Positions 1 through 9,210 of a DNA stretch of 64,000 bases are shown in pieces. The translations under genes and the position numbers were made by a program. Within the stretch, counting starts at the first letter, position 1. Each line of letters starts with the position of its first letter. The stretch is from Foliamicus sp963666765 (GTDB taxonomy: Bacteria > Pseudomonadota > Gammaproteobacteria > Steroidobacterales > Foliamicaceae). The notes under the pieces were generated by a model. It did no database searches. It was not told the origin of the DNA and worked only from the letters and a program-made list of their open reading frames with translations. The DNA is taken from the NCBI GenBank assembly GCA_963666765.1, contig OY762933.1, positions 496,001 to 560,000 on the forward strand. Reading direction: 5' to 3'.

Positions 1-716
1 ACGGTGGCATCAAAGTTCTCGCCGCCCATGTAGCGCAGTTTGATCCGTCCTGCCCAGTTCTTCTGTTCGCCGATGTTGGAATTTGTGGCCAGGTTTGTTC
101 CGTATCCGCTATGCCCGTTGAATTGCATGGCGAGAGAACCGGCGAACTCGTCCCCAAGGGGACCGCCGGCGCTGGCCGAAGCTTCATATTGATCGTAATT
201 TCCGAAACCGGCGGACGCTTTCAGCCAGGTTTCTTCTCCTGGATTACGGCTGATAAAACGAAGGGCGCCGGCTAAAGTGTTACGGCCGTAAAGGGTGCCC
301 TGAGGTCCGCGCAGCACTTCTATCCGTTCCACATCGGCAAGACGGACGTTGTTGCCGTTCAGCCGGCCTATATAAACGTCGTCCACGTAAATGCCGAAGG
401 GCGATTCCGCCACGGCCAGCGATGCATCCTGGACCAGAGAGCCGCGCAGGGAGGCTGACAGGTTTGTGGGCTGCGTTATGTTGTAAGTCATCTTCAGGCT
501 TGGAACGTAGCGCTCAAGGTCCTGACCTTCGACTATTTGCCGGTCTTGCAACTGTTCGACGCCCAGGGCCGACACGGCAATAGGTACCGATTGCAATGAC
601 TCTTCGCGCTTCTGTGACGTAACGACAATTTCCTCAAGCGTCACGCTTTGGGCCGCTACGTATTCTGCTGAGAACAAGAGGCCAATAAGGCACCAGAACA
701 GATATCGGCATTGCAT
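1..716 (-). CDS. TonB-dependent receptor, N-terminal part (cut by window edge)
   Basis: Outer-membrane receptor that would take up a ligand using TonB energy. Only the first 238 codons are present and the gene continues beyond base 1. Reading leftward from the ATG at 714-716, the protein has a hydrophobic signal peptide (about residues 1-22). A TonB box, EEIVVTSQKREE, follows at residues 28-39. The plug domain then carries the family motif VERIEVLRGPQGTLYGRNT from residue 129. The box style is common in large TonB-receptor families of marine Alpha- and Gammaproteobacteria. The ligand cannot be read from the plug. It lies 160 bases downstream of glgB on the same strand but appears to have its own promoter, so a link to glucan uptake is only a guess. 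Confidence 0.93.
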   Translation of the reverse strand, partial: MQCRYLFWCLIGLLFSAEYVAAQSVTLEEIVVTSQKREESLQSVPIAVSALGVEQLQDRQIVEGQDLERYVPSLKMTYNITQPTNLSASLRGSLVQDASLAVAESPFGIYVDDVYIGRLNGNNVRLADVERIEVLRGPQGTLYGRNTLAGALRFISRNPGEETWLKASAGFGNYDQYEASASAGGPLGDEFAGSLAMQFNGHSGYGTNLATNSNIGEQKNWAGRIKLRYMGGENFDAT

Positions 717-775
717 GTCAATAATCCTCTACTTATGTTAAATGCTCTGCTTATGCTTAGACCGACGGTCCTGCC

Positions 776-806
776 AGCAGATTAACTCTGATGCTAAGCA
801 GATTAA
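776..806. repeat. Direct repeat AGCAGATTAA x2, candidate operator
   Basis: The ten-base sequence AGCAGATTAA occurs at 776-785 and again at 797-806, a 21-base centre-to-centre spacing (two helical turns). The pair straddles the candidate -10 element of the TonB receptor promoter. A same-face, two-turn direct repeat over a promoter is a typical arrangement for a dimeric or tandem-binding transcription factor. The regulator is unknown. Confidence 0.4.
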
Positions 807-819
807 GTGCCTCAGTCAA
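791..819 (-). promoter_or_regulatory. Candidate sigma70-type promoter of the TonB-dependent receptor gene
   Basis: On the minus strand a -35-like TTGACT (bases 814-819) is followed after exactly 17 bases by a -10-like TAGCAT (bases 791-796). This sits about 75 bases upstream of the receptor ATG, in the 160-base gap after glgB. Match quality is moderate (5/6 and 4/6 to consensus). The placement suggests the receptor is transcribed separately from the glycogen operon. Confidence 0.45.
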
Positions 820-876
820 TAACGATCGGGGTTTCGCCAGGCTCCCGTGCGCGTAGTTGCCGGCCGGTTGGGGGGT

Positions 877-3078
877 TTAGCGTTCGAGCTCGAAGATCAG
901 TGTCGAGAGTGGCGGCAGTCGGATCTCGATGGAGTTTGGCCGGCGCTGGTATTCGACTGCTTCGCTCAGTACGCCGCCGAAGTTGCCCCGGCCCTGGCCG
1001 CCGTACTCGGCCGCGTCGGTGTTGATGCGTTCTATCCAGCGGCCGGCTGCCGGCACACCGAGCCGCTGCGGCGCCCGCTCCACCGGAGTGAAGTTGCACA
1101 CGACGACGACCGGCGCGGCGTTGCCCCGGCCCCGGCGCAGCCAGGCGTAGAGGGACTCCTCGGCGGCATCGGCCTCGATCCACTCGAAGCCCGTCTCGTC
1201 GCAGTCAAGTTCGTGGAGCGCCGGAGTGCTCCGGTAGAGGTGGTTCAGGTCGCGGACCAGCCTCTGCACGCCGGCGTGGCGCGGCTCCCCCAGCAGATGC
1301 CAGTCGAGGCTCGCGTCATGGTTCCATTCGTGCGCTTGCGCGAATTCCTGGCCCATGAAGAGGAGTTTCTTGCCGGGATGCCCCCACATGAATGCGAAGT
1401 AGGCGCGCAGGTTGGCGAAGCGGTGGTCTTCGCCGCCCGGCATCCTCGCCAGCAGCGAGCCCTTGCCGTGCACCACTTCGTCGTGACTGAGCGGCAGCAC
1501 GAAGTTCTCCGAGAACCCGTAATGAATGCCGAAGGTCATCTGGTGATGGTGGTGCTTTCGGTGTACCGGGTCGCGACCCATATAGTCGAGGGTGTCGTTC
1601 ATCCAGCCCATGTTCCACTTGTAGCCGAAGCCGAGCCCGCCCGTGCTGGTGGGCCGGGAGATCCCCGGAAAGGAGGTCGATTCCTCGGCAAAGGTGGCGA
1701 TGCCTTCGCAGCGGTCGTAAACCACCTCGTTCATGCACTTTAAGAAGGCGATGGCTTCCAGGTTCTCGCGGCCGCCGTGGACGTTCGGCTTCCACTCGCC
1801 CTCCGCGCGCGAGTAGTCGCGGTAGAGCATGGAGGAAACGGCATCCACCCGCAGGCCGTCGACGTGATACTCCTCAAGCCAGTACAGGGCATTGGCGATC
1901 AGGTAGTTTCGGACTTCGTGGCGGGCGTAGTTATAGATCAGCGTTTTCCAGTCCTGATGGTGACCCTCGCGCGGATCGGCGTACTCATAGAGCGAGGTGC
2001 CGTCGAAGCGCCCCAGCCCATGCGGATCCGTGGGGAAGTGAGCGGGCACCCAGTCGCAGATCAGGCCGAGCTCCGCGGCATGGCAGGCGTCCACAAAGTC
2101 GCGGAATTCTCCGAGGGCGCCGTGACGGATGGTCGGTGCATAGAGTCCTATGGGCTGATAGCCCCAGGAGCCGTCGAATGGATGCTCCGAAACCGGTGTC
2201 ACCTCGATGTGGGTGAACCCCATGTCGTGCACGTAGGGCACCAGCTCCCCGGCCAGCTCGCGATAGCTGAGCGGCCGTCCTCCCTGATCCGCCCGTTTCC
2301 AGGAGCCGAGGTGCGCCTCGTAGATTGCGATGGGCCGGTCGTGCCGGATCGCTTCTCCCCGCTTGTCCATCCAGCCGGCATCGCGCCACTCCTTCCCGCC
2401 GAGTTCTCGCACGACGGACGCGGTGGCCGGCGGGTGCTCGGCCCCGAAGCCCACCGGATCGGCCTTGAGCGGCAGCATGGCACCATCGACGCCCCTCAAT
2501 GCGAACTTGTAGCGGTCGCCTTCGGAGACGCCGGGCAGAAAGATCTCCCACACCCCGGTCGATCCGCGCCGGCGCATGGGGTGGCGGCGCCGGTCCCAGT
2601 GATTGAAATCTCCGACCACGGCAACGCGCCGCCCGTTGGGCGCCCAGACCGCGAAGTGCACGCCGGCGACACCGTCTTTGGAAAGGGGGTGGGCGCCCAG
2701 CACCTTCCAGAGATCCAGGTGAGAGCCTTCACTCAGCAAATGCTCGTCAATCTCTCCCAGCACCGGGCCGAAGCGGAAGGGATCTTCCTCCTCCCAGGCG
2801 CTGTCCCCTCTGCGTATTCTCAGGCGATACGCGCCCGGGTCGCTCCGGAGCCTGGCGGCGAACAGTCCCTCCCGATCGACGGAGCGAAGCGCTACCGGAC
2901 CGCGGTCCTCGTCCTCGCGGCCGGGCAGCATGGTCACCGTCTCCACGCCGGGCCGGAAGACCCGCAGCACCCAGTTCCTCTCGCTCAGGCGGTGAGGACC
3001 GAGGTAGGCGAATGGATCGTCATGCTCCCCGCGGGCAAGCGAGGCGCTTTGGGCGGGGTCGTTGAGGGGCCGGACCAT
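877..3078 (-). CDS. glgB: 1,4-alpha-glucan branching enzyme
   Basis: Cuts alpha-1,4-glucan chains and re-attaches them in alpha-1,6 linkage, creating the branches of glycogen; cytoplasmic. The 733-residue length matches the family (about 730). An N-terminal CBM48-type region (WAPNGRRVAVVGDFNHWD) precedes a GH13 barrel. Catalytic nucleophile Asp412 lies in GLRVDAVSSMLY and acid Glu465 in TFAEESTSF. The conserved LPLSHDEVVHGKGSLL motif is present. Starts at an ATG 14 bases after the glgP stop and is the last gene of the glycogen operon. Confidence 0.97.
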   Translation of the reverse strand: MVRPLNDPAQSASLARGEHDDPFAYLGPHRLSERNWVLRVFRPGVETVTMLPGREDEDRGPVALRSVDREGLFAARLRSDPGAYRLRIRRGDSAWEEEDPFRFGPVLGEIDEHLLSEGSHLDLWKVLGAHPLSKDGVAGVHFAVWAPNGRRVAVVGDFNHWDRRRHPMRRRGSTGVWEIFLPGVSEGDRYKFALRGVDGAMLPLKADPVGFGAEHPPATASVVRELGGKEWRDAGWMDKRGEAIRHDRPIAIYEAHLGSWKRADQGGRPLSYRELAGELVPYVHDMGFTHIEVTPVSEHPFDGSWGYQPIGLYAPTIRHGALGEFRDFVDACHAAELGLICDWVPAHFPTDPHGLGRFDGTSLYEYADPREGHHQDWKTLIYNYARHEVRNYLIANALYWLEEYHVDGLRVDAVSSMLYRDYSRAEGEWKPNVHGGRENLEAIAFLKCMNEVVYDRCEGIATFAEESTSFPGISRPTSTGGLGFGYKWNMGWMNDTLDYMGRDPVHRKHHHHQMTFGIHYGFSENFVLPLSHDEVVHGKGSLLARMPGGEDHRFANLRAYFAFMWGHPGKKLLFMGQEFAQAHEWNHDASLDWHLLGEPRHAGVQRLVRDLNHLYRSTPALHELDCDETGFEWIEADAAEESLYAWLRRGRGNAAPVVVVCNFTPVERAPQRLGVPAAGRWIERINTDAAEYGGQGRGNFGGVLSEAVEYQRRPNSIEIRLPPLSTLIFELER

Positions 3079-3092
3079 TTGCTGGGGCCTGC

Positions 3093-5495
3093 TCAGAACG
3101 CCGGAGTGGCGTCCCAGATGTCACGGGCGTAGCCGCGAATAGTACGGTCGGAGGAGAACCACCCCATCCGGGCGGTATTGCGCACCGCCCGGGAGGTCCA
3201 GTCCGTGGGATTCCGCCAGACCTCATCGATCCGCCCCTGGACTTCCCAGTAGGCCGCGAAGTCGGCGCACACCATGAACCAGTCGTGATGGCGCAGGTTG
3301 TCGACCAGGGCCGCATAGCGATGCGGGTCGTCGGGTGAGAAGAGGCCCGAAGCGACCTGCTCCAGCACCTCCGCGAGCCGGGCATCGGCGGCGATGCAGC
3401 GCCCGGGCCGATAGCCCGCCGCGCGCCGGGTGCTCACTTCCTCCGCGTCGTGGCCGAAGATGAAGATGTTCTCCGCCCCCACGGCTTCGGCGATCTCGAT
3501 GTTGGCGCCGTCTGCCGTGCCGACGGTCAGGGCGCCGTTCATGGCCAGCTTCATGTTGCCGGTGCCGGAGGCTTCCATCCCGGCGGTGGAGATCTGCTCG
3601 GAGAGATCGGCGGCGGGGACCAGCATCTCCGCCATGGATACGTTGTAGTTGGGCGGAAAGACGACCTGCAGACGCCCGGACATGAGCGGGTCGGCGTTGA
3701 TGGCGGCGCCGATGTCGTTGACCAGCTTGATCACGAGCTTGGCCATCGCGTAGCCCGGCGCCGCCTTGCCGCCGAATATCTTGACCCGCGGCGCCCGTTT
3801 CGCATCCGGGTCACGGCGGATCTCGTTGCGCAGCGCGGCGGCATGAAGAATGTTCATGAGCTGCCGCTTGTACTCGTGGAACCGCTTGATCTGGACGTCG
3901 AACATGGCTTCGGGGTTCACGGAGACGCCGGCGCTGCGCTCCAGCCACTCGGCCAGCCGGTGCTTGTTGCGGTGCTTGGCCTCTGCGAACCGCCCGCGGA
4001 AGGTCGGGTCGTCGGCCAGCGGCTCGAGATCCCGCAGGCGCTCCAGGTCGCTCACCCATCCCTCGCCGATGGCCTCGGTCAGGAGGTCCCGCAGCGGGTG
4101 ATTGCAGCCGTAGAGCCAGCGCCGGGGCGTGACCCCGTTGGTCTGGTTGACGATGCGTTCGGGGTGCAGCGCGTGCAACTTCCGGAAGACTTGCCGCTTC
4201 ATCAATTCGGTGTGAAGCGCCGAGACGCCGTTCACGCGGCGCGCTCCGATGAAGGCCAGTTCCCCCATGCGCACTTCGCCGTCGGCGACCACCCTGACGG
4301 CATCGGGACGCCGCAGCGCGCGGCGATGATGCGCGTCGATGCGTTCGATGAGCTCCATGTGCCGGGGCAGGATTCGGCCCATCATTTCGACCGGCCAGCG
4401 TTCCAGCGCCTCCGGCAGCAGGGTGTGGTTGGTGTAGTGGAGACAGGCGCGGGCGATCTCGTAGGCGTCGGCGAAGCGCTGCCCGTGGTTGTCGACCAGC
4501 AGCCGGATCAACTCCGGGAAGGCGATAGCCGGGTGGGTGTCGTTGAGCTGAATGGCGACTGCCCGGGGCAGTCTCGCGACATCGTCATGATGCGCGAGAA
4601 ACCGGCGCAGGATGTCGGCGATCGAGGCGGCGGTGAAGAAATACTGTTGCCTCAGCCTCAGCTCCCGTCCCTGCTCGGTGGTGTCATCGGGGTAGAGCAC
4701 CCGGCTGATGTTCTCCGCCAGGACCGAGGGGGCGGCGGCGGCCATGTAGTCGCCCCGGCTGAAACGTTCGAGATCGAATTCCCGCACCGGTTTGGCGGAC
4801 CACAGACGCAGCGTGTTGGACCAGCGCCCGCGCCAGCCGGGAATCGGCGTGTCGTAAGCGACGGCCAGCACACTTTCCTCAGGCGCCCAGGTCTTGCGGG
4901 CTCCGTTGCTGCGCACCGATCCGCCGAAGTGGACCGGAAAGCCGGCCGCCGACCTTTCGAACTCCCAGGGATGCGCCTGGCGCAGCCAGTCCTCGGCATC
5001 CTCCGCCTGCCAGCCGCTCTCGAAGGACTGGCGGAACAGTCCGTGCGCGTAGCGGATACCGTAGCCGTAGGCGGGCAGCCCCACGGTCGACATGGAGTCG
5101 AGGAAGCAGGCGGCGAGGCGGCCCAGACCGCCGCTTCCGAGCGCTGCATCGGGCTCGTCAGCCAGCATTGCGCCGTAGTCGACGCCGAAGCCCTCGACGA
5201 TGTCCCGCAGCTCTTCGTCGAGTCCCAGGTTGGTGACCGCATCCTTGAGCAGCCGGCCGATGAGGTACTCAATCGACAGGTAGTAGACCCGCTTGCGATC
5301 CTCTGCGTGGACCCGTTGCCTGGTCTCGAACCAGGGAGCAATCACGAGGTCGCGGATCGCCCGTGAGACCGCCAGCCGCCAGTCCGTGAGCGTCGCGGCG
5401 GCCGGCAACTTCCCGGTGCTGTAGCGCAGGTGGTACCCGATGGAGCGGCGCAGCGCCGCTGCGTCGGGGGGCAGAGGATGTTCGCGCGGAATCAA
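3093..5495 (-). CDS. glgP: Glycogen/maltodextrin phosphorylase
   Basis: PLP-dependent GT35 enzyme that releases glucose-1-phosphate from the non-reducing ends of alpha-glucan; cytoplasmic. It has 800 residues, the usual length. The PLP lysine is about residue 649 in EASGTGNMKLAMNGALTVG, followed by GTADGANIEI. The motifs KRFHEYKRQLMN and FPPNYNVS are also conserved. The start appears to be TTG at 5493-5495, whose TTGA overlaps the pgm stop by four bases, implying translational coupling. Its product feeds the adjacent phosphoglucomutase. Confidence 0.96.
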   Translation of the reverse strand: MIPREHPLPPDAAALRRSIGYHLRYSTGKLPAAATLTDWRLAVSRAIRDLVIAPWFETRQRVHAEDRKRVYYLSIEYLIGRLLKDAVTNLGLDEELRDIVEGFGVDYGAMLADEPDAALGSGGLGRLAACFLDSMSTVGLPAYGYGIRYAHGLFRQSFESGWQAEDAEDWLRQAHPWEFERSAAGFPVHFGGSVRSNGARKTWAPEESVLAVAYDTPIPGWRGRWSNTLRLWSAKPVREFDLERFSRGDYMAAAAPSVLAENISRVLYPDDTTEQGRELRLRQQYFFTAASIADILRRFLAHHDDVARLPRAVAIQLNDTHPAIAFPELIRLLVDNHGQRFADAYEIARACLHYTNHTLLPEALERWPVEMMGRILPRHMELIERIDAHHRRALRRPDAVRVVADGEVRMGELAFIGARRVNGVSALHTELMKRQVFRKLHALHPERIVNQTNGVTPRRWLYGCNHPLRDLLTEAIGEGWVSDLERLRDLEPLADDPTFRGRFAEAKHRNKHRLAEWLERSAGVSVNPEAMFDVQIKRFHEYKRQLMNILHAAALRNEIRRDPDAKRAPRVKIFGGKAAPGYAMAKLVIKLVNDIGAAINADPLMSGRLQVVFPPNYNVSMAEMLVPAADLSEQISTAGMEASGTGNMKLAMNGALTVGTADGANIEIAEAVGAENIFIFGHDAEEVSTRRAAGYRPGRCIAADARLAEVLEQVASGLFSPDDPHRYAALVDNLRHHDWFMVCADFAAYWEVQGRIDEVWRNPTDWTSRAVRNTARMGWFSSDRTIRGYARDIWDATPAF

Positions 5496-7123
5496 GTGCG
5501 AACGTCCGGGGCAAGGCGGCCCAGCCGGGCATGGATTTCGGCGATGTTCGACGCTGCGGCGATGACGGGGGCCAGGGTTTGCTGCGGGTCGAGGCCGAGC
5601 TCCCCTGATCCCGCCTCGAAGCGCTCCTGGTAAACGCGCAGGGTCGCTCCGGCGGTCCCGGTCCCGGAAAGCCGGAACACGGCCCGGGCGTTCTCCTCGA
5701 AGAAGATGCGCACGCCCTGGCGTTCGGCGGTGGAGCCATCGACCGGATCACGGTATGAGAAATCGTCCGCAGCCGCGATGCGCAACGCGCCGCAGCGCCG
5801 GCCGGGAAGGTCCGCCAGCCGTCTGCGCAAGTCCGCCATCAGCGCTTCCGCCGCCGCCTTGTCCACGCTCTCGTAGTCGTGGCGGGTGTAGTAGTCGCGG
5901 CCGAATTCGGACCAGTGGGCATTGAGGATTTCACGTACGGACTCGCGGCGCCGGGCGAGGATGTTGAGCCAGAGCAGCACCGCCCACAGACCGTCCTTCT
6001 CGCGCACGTGGTTCGAGCCCGTGCCCGCGCTCTCCTCGCCGCAGATGGTCGCCAGGCCCGCGTCCAGCAGGGTGCCGAAAAACTTCCAGCCCGTGGGCGT
6101 CTCGAATGCGCCAATGCCCAGCTTGGCAGCGACCCGGTCGGCGGCGCGGCTCGTGGGCATCGATCGCGCAATGCCCCGGAGTCCGCCGCTGTAGCCCGGC
6201 GCGAGGTGAGCGTTGGCGGCCAGCACCGCCAGGCTGTCGGACGGAGTGACGATGATGTCGCGGCCGAGAATCATGTTGCGGTCCCCGTCGCCGTCCGAAG
6301 CCGCGGCGAAATCCGGTGCGTCCGGCCCCGTCATCAGCTCCACGAGCGTCCGGGCATGGACCGGGTTGGGATCGGGATGGCCGGCCCCGAAATCGGCCAG
6401 GGGCTCGCCGTTCAAGACCGTGCCGGGAGGTGCGCCGAGCTCGTTCTCCAGAACCGCCTTGGCGTAGGGCCCCGTCACCGCGTGCATGGCGTCGAAGCGC
6501 ATGGTGAAGCCCGAGGCGAAGAGGGCGCGGATGGCGTCGAAGTCGAAAAGGCTCTGCATGATTCCGGCGTGGATGTCCACCGGATCGATAACCTCCACAC
6601 TCATCGCGCCCAGGGTCCGTATGCCGGTCGTGGAGAGATCCACGTTCCCGGCGTCCAGGATCCTGTAATGGTCGATTTTCAGACTGCGCCGGTAGATGGC
6701 ATCGGTGACCGATTCCGGCGCCGGGCCGCCGGAGGGAATGTTGAACTTGATGCCGAAGTCACCGTGCTCGCCCGCCGGGTTGTGGCTGGCTGAGAGAATG
6801 AGGCCGCCGTCGGTCCCGCGCGCGCGGATCACCGCCGAGGCGGCGGGGGTCGAGAGCAGGCCGTCCCGGCCCACCAGCACCCGGGCGGCGCCGTTCGCGG
6901 CGGCCATCCTGAGAATGGTCTGGATCGCGAGGTCGTTGAAGTAGCGTCCATCGCCGCCTACGGTCAGCGTCTTTCCGGCAAGCCCGCCCACGGCGTCGAA
7001 TACCGACTGCACGAAGTTCTCCAGGTAGCCCGGCTCCATGAACACCGCGGTTTTCCTGCGAAGGCCCGAAGTTCCGGGCTCTTGTCCCGCGATGGGGTTT
7101 GTCGAAACGCTCTTCACGCGCAA
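5492..7123 (-). CDS. pgm: Phosphoglucomutase, alpha-D-glucose specific
   Basis: Interconverts glucose-1-phosphate and glucose-6-phosphate through a phosphoserine intermediate, linking glycogen to glycolysis. It has 543 residues. The phosphoserine loop is SASHNP, with the active serine near residue 113. The Mg-binding DGDGDR motif is near residues 277-282. The sugar-binding region GEESAGTGSNH and a C-terminal phosphate-binding loop (RLSGTGTAGATLR) are present. It overlaps malQ by 10 bases and glgP by 4. The first 30 residues are poorly conserved-looking, so the exact start is less certain. Confidence 0.95.
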   Translation of the reverse strand: MRVKSVSTNPIAGQEPGTSGLRRKTAVFMEPGYLENFVQSVFDAVGGLAGKTLTVGGDGRYFNDLAIQTILRMAAANGAARVLVGRDGLLSTPAASAVIRARGTDGGLILSASHNPAGEHGDFGIKFNIPSGGPAPESVTDAIYRRSLKIDHYRILDAGNVDLSTTGIRTLGAMSVEVIDPVDIHAGIMQSLFDFDAIRALFASGFTMRFDAMHAVTGPYAKAVLENELGAPPGTVLNGEPLADFGAGHPDPNPVHARTLVELMTGPDAPDFAAASDGDGDRNMILGRDIIVTPSDSLAVLAANAHLAPGYSGGLRGIARSMPTSRAADRVAAKLGIGAFETPTGWKFFGTLLDAGLATICGEESAGTGSNHVREKDGLWAVLLWLNILARRRESVREILNAHWSEFGRDYYTRHDYESVDKAAAEALMADLRRRLADLPGRRCGALRIAAADDFSYRDPVDGSTAERQGVRIFFEENARAVFRLSGTGTAGATLRVYQERFEAGSGELGLDPQQTLAPVIAAASNIAEIHARLGRLAPDVRT

Positions 7124-9210
7124 TTCGTTACCTCCTCGCCGACAGGTTCGCCAATGGGGGCTCCGCCCCGCATCGAAGCCACAACGCTCGCAATGGCGGC
7201 GAGGCCCGGGTGGCGGTCCAGCGCCTTCACGGCTACCGGGTAGCGGCGCCGCCAGTTGGGATGTTCATCCACCGTGCCCGGCAGGTTTTGCTGCTCGACC
7301 ATGCCCAGGGCGTCATCAAGCCGGACGGCGAACAATGAGGATGCGGCGCCGGCGAGCAGGGCATGAATCGGGGCCAGGATCGGGTCGGCGTCCATTGGTG
7401 GTTCGGCGGGATCGAGACCTGGTGGCGCGTGCCCTTCCTCCACCAGCAGGCGGCACAGCTCGACTCGCTCCGTGGCGCGCGCGGCGAGCGCCGCATCGCG
7501 CTCCTGCGGCGAGGTCTGGCTGAGCGAGTGTCGCAACTCGATGTCCCGGCCTGCCCACCAGCCCTTGAGGGTCGGCGTGTCATGCGTGCCGGTTGAAGCG
7601 ATGCTGGCGTAGCGATAGAGCCGGGGTGCCCGGAACCCATTGGCGTCCTTCTCGAATTGCATGACCGCCGAGCCCAGCAATTCGCTTTCGGAGAGACGCC
7701 GTCGCAGGCCCCCGGGGACCGAACCCAGGTCCTCGCCGACGACGATGCACGCGGCTCGCGCCGCCTCAATCCGAACCAGCGCAAGCAGGGACTCCAGGGG
7801 GTAGCTGACGTAGCCGCCGGGCGCGCCCGATTCCGGAACCCAGAAGCTGCGCTTCAGCCCCGGCACATGGTCGATCCTCACGATGCCGGCATGGGCCATG
7901 GCAAAGCGCAGCATCCGGACGAACGGGCGGTAGCCCGCGGCCCGCAGAGCCGGGGGGCTGATGGGCGCCAGATTCCAGGTCTGGCCCTGAGGGCTGAATG
8001 CGTCGGGCGGCGCGCCGAGCGACACGCCCCGGGCGAAACAGGCCGGCGCCGACCACACGTCCGCGCCGCCGGGACAAACACCCACCGCTATATCGAGATA
8101 GAGGCCGAAGGCCATGCCGGCATTCCTGGCGGCGGCCTGAGCCTCGGCAAGCTGCGTGACGGCAAGCCACTGCTGCCAGGCATGCCGGCACACCGACTGC
8201 TCGTTCTGCGACGCAAACCGCAGCACGTCCGGGCTGTGGATGTCCTGGAGCGCCTCGGGCCACGCGCGCCAGTCGGGGCCGTAGACCCCGGCGATCGCCT
8301 CGAACAGGGCATACCACTCCAGCTCCCGGCCGGGGCCATTCCGCCACATGGCGAAGTCGGCCGCGGCAGGCCCCTGGGCTTCTATCGTCGAACGAAACAG
8401 GGCCTCGAGGATCTCCCGCTGCCGGCGCGCGTGCGCCTCGTAGTCCAGTAGTCCGCCGCCTTTCGCTGCTTTCCGGCCGGCGGCACGTTGCTTCAGAAGC
8501 CGGCGCGCGGCGGTGCAGTGTTCAACTCCGGACAATGCGTCCGGGGCGATGTGGCGCGTCTCCAGGGCGCTGCGGCAGGACGGAGAATAGGGGCTGAATC
8601 CTCCGCTGGCGGCACCGCAGGCGTGGACCGGGTTTATACCGATGAAGTCGGCGCCGAGCCGGGCCATCTGCCTGGCCGCGTCGGCCAGGTCACGATAGTC
8701 GCCGACCCCGAGGTTTCGCCCCGAACACAGTCCGTAGAGGGACGCGGAGATACCCCAGGCCCTGTCGCGGCCCGCGACGTCGCCGACCGCCGGCGCCTGT
8801 TCCGGCGCAGCAATCACGAGACAAGTCTCGTTTCCGGTGCTCAGGCGGTGAAGTCCGGCTGGGAGCGAAAGCGCAATCTCTCCTTTATCGCGTCCTTCGA
8901 GCGTGCCGCCGGACTCGAGTTCGAGTCGCCAATCCGCAACGAATCCGAGAGGAAACCGGATTTCCTTGCCCGCGCTCACGACGATCTCCTCGGGGATGCG
9001 CCGGGCGGCGCGCCGCGCCCGCAGTTCCTCAAGCGATTCCCGGATCTCGGCATCGGTCGCCGCCGGCACTCTCATGGCGTGGAGCAGGGCCCGCTGCGTG
9101 TCGGGATCTGTGGTCTGCTCCTTCCCCGCAATGCTGCTCCAGCGCGGCAGGATACCCATGGCTGCAGCCAGGTTCGCAAGGGCGCCGCCGGAGGGGGACA
9201 CTGCGCTCAC
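7114..9210 (-). CDS. malQ: 4-alpha-glucanotransferase (amylomaltase)
   Basis: Disproportionates maltodextrins by moving alpha-1,4-glucan segments and releasing glucose; GH77, cytoplasmic. It has 698 residues. The catalytic nucleophile is about Asp447 in IRIDHVPGL and the acid about Glu493 in VVGEDLGSVP. The transition-state Asp is in TGTHDTPTLKGWW. The N-terminal 130 or so residues form the extra domain seen in proteobacterial MalQ. The start is GTG, overlapping the glgX stop as GTGA. In this operon it probably recycles short chains left by GlgP and GlgX. Confidence 0.95.
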   Translation of the reverse strand: MSAVSPSGGALANLAAAMGILPRWSSIAGKEQTTDPDTQRALLHAMRVPAATDAEIRESLEELRARRAARRIPEEIVVSAGKEIRFPLGFVADWRLELESGGTLEGRDKGEIALSLPAGLHRLSTGNETCLVIAAPEQAPAVGDVAGRDRAWGISASLYGLCSGRNLGVGDYRDLADAARQMARLGADFIGINPVHACGAASGGFSPYSPSCRSALETRHIAPDALSGVEHCTAARRLLKQRAAGRKAAKGGGLLDYEAHARRQREILEALFRSTIEAQGPAAADFAMWRNGPGRELEWYALFEAIAGVYGPDWRAWPEALQDIHSPDVLRFASQNEQSVCRHAWQQWLAVTQLAEAQAAARNAGMAFGLYLDIAVGVCPGGADVWSAPACFARGVSLGAPPDAFSPQGQTWNLAPISPPALRAAGYRPFVRMLRFAMAHAGIVRIDHVPGLKRSFWVPESGAPGGYVSYPLESLLALVRIEAARAACIVVGEDLGSVPGGLRRRLSESELLGSAVMQFEKDANGFRAPRLYRYASIASTGTHDTPTLKGWWAGRDIELRHSLSQTSPQERDAALAARATERVELCRLLVEEGHAPPGLDPAEPPMDADPILAPIHALLAGAASSLFAVRLDDALGMVEQQNLPGTVDEHPNWRRRYPVAVKALDRHPGLAAIASVVASMRGGAPIGEPVGEEVTNCA

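Noticed and set aside
847..3132. Long open frames on the plus strand opposite glgB (and similar ones opposite glgP, pgm, malQ, glgX, glgA)
   Set aside because: They lie antisense to clearly conserved enzymes, have no domain pattern, and arise from GC-rich codon bias; the same happens opposite many other genes here.
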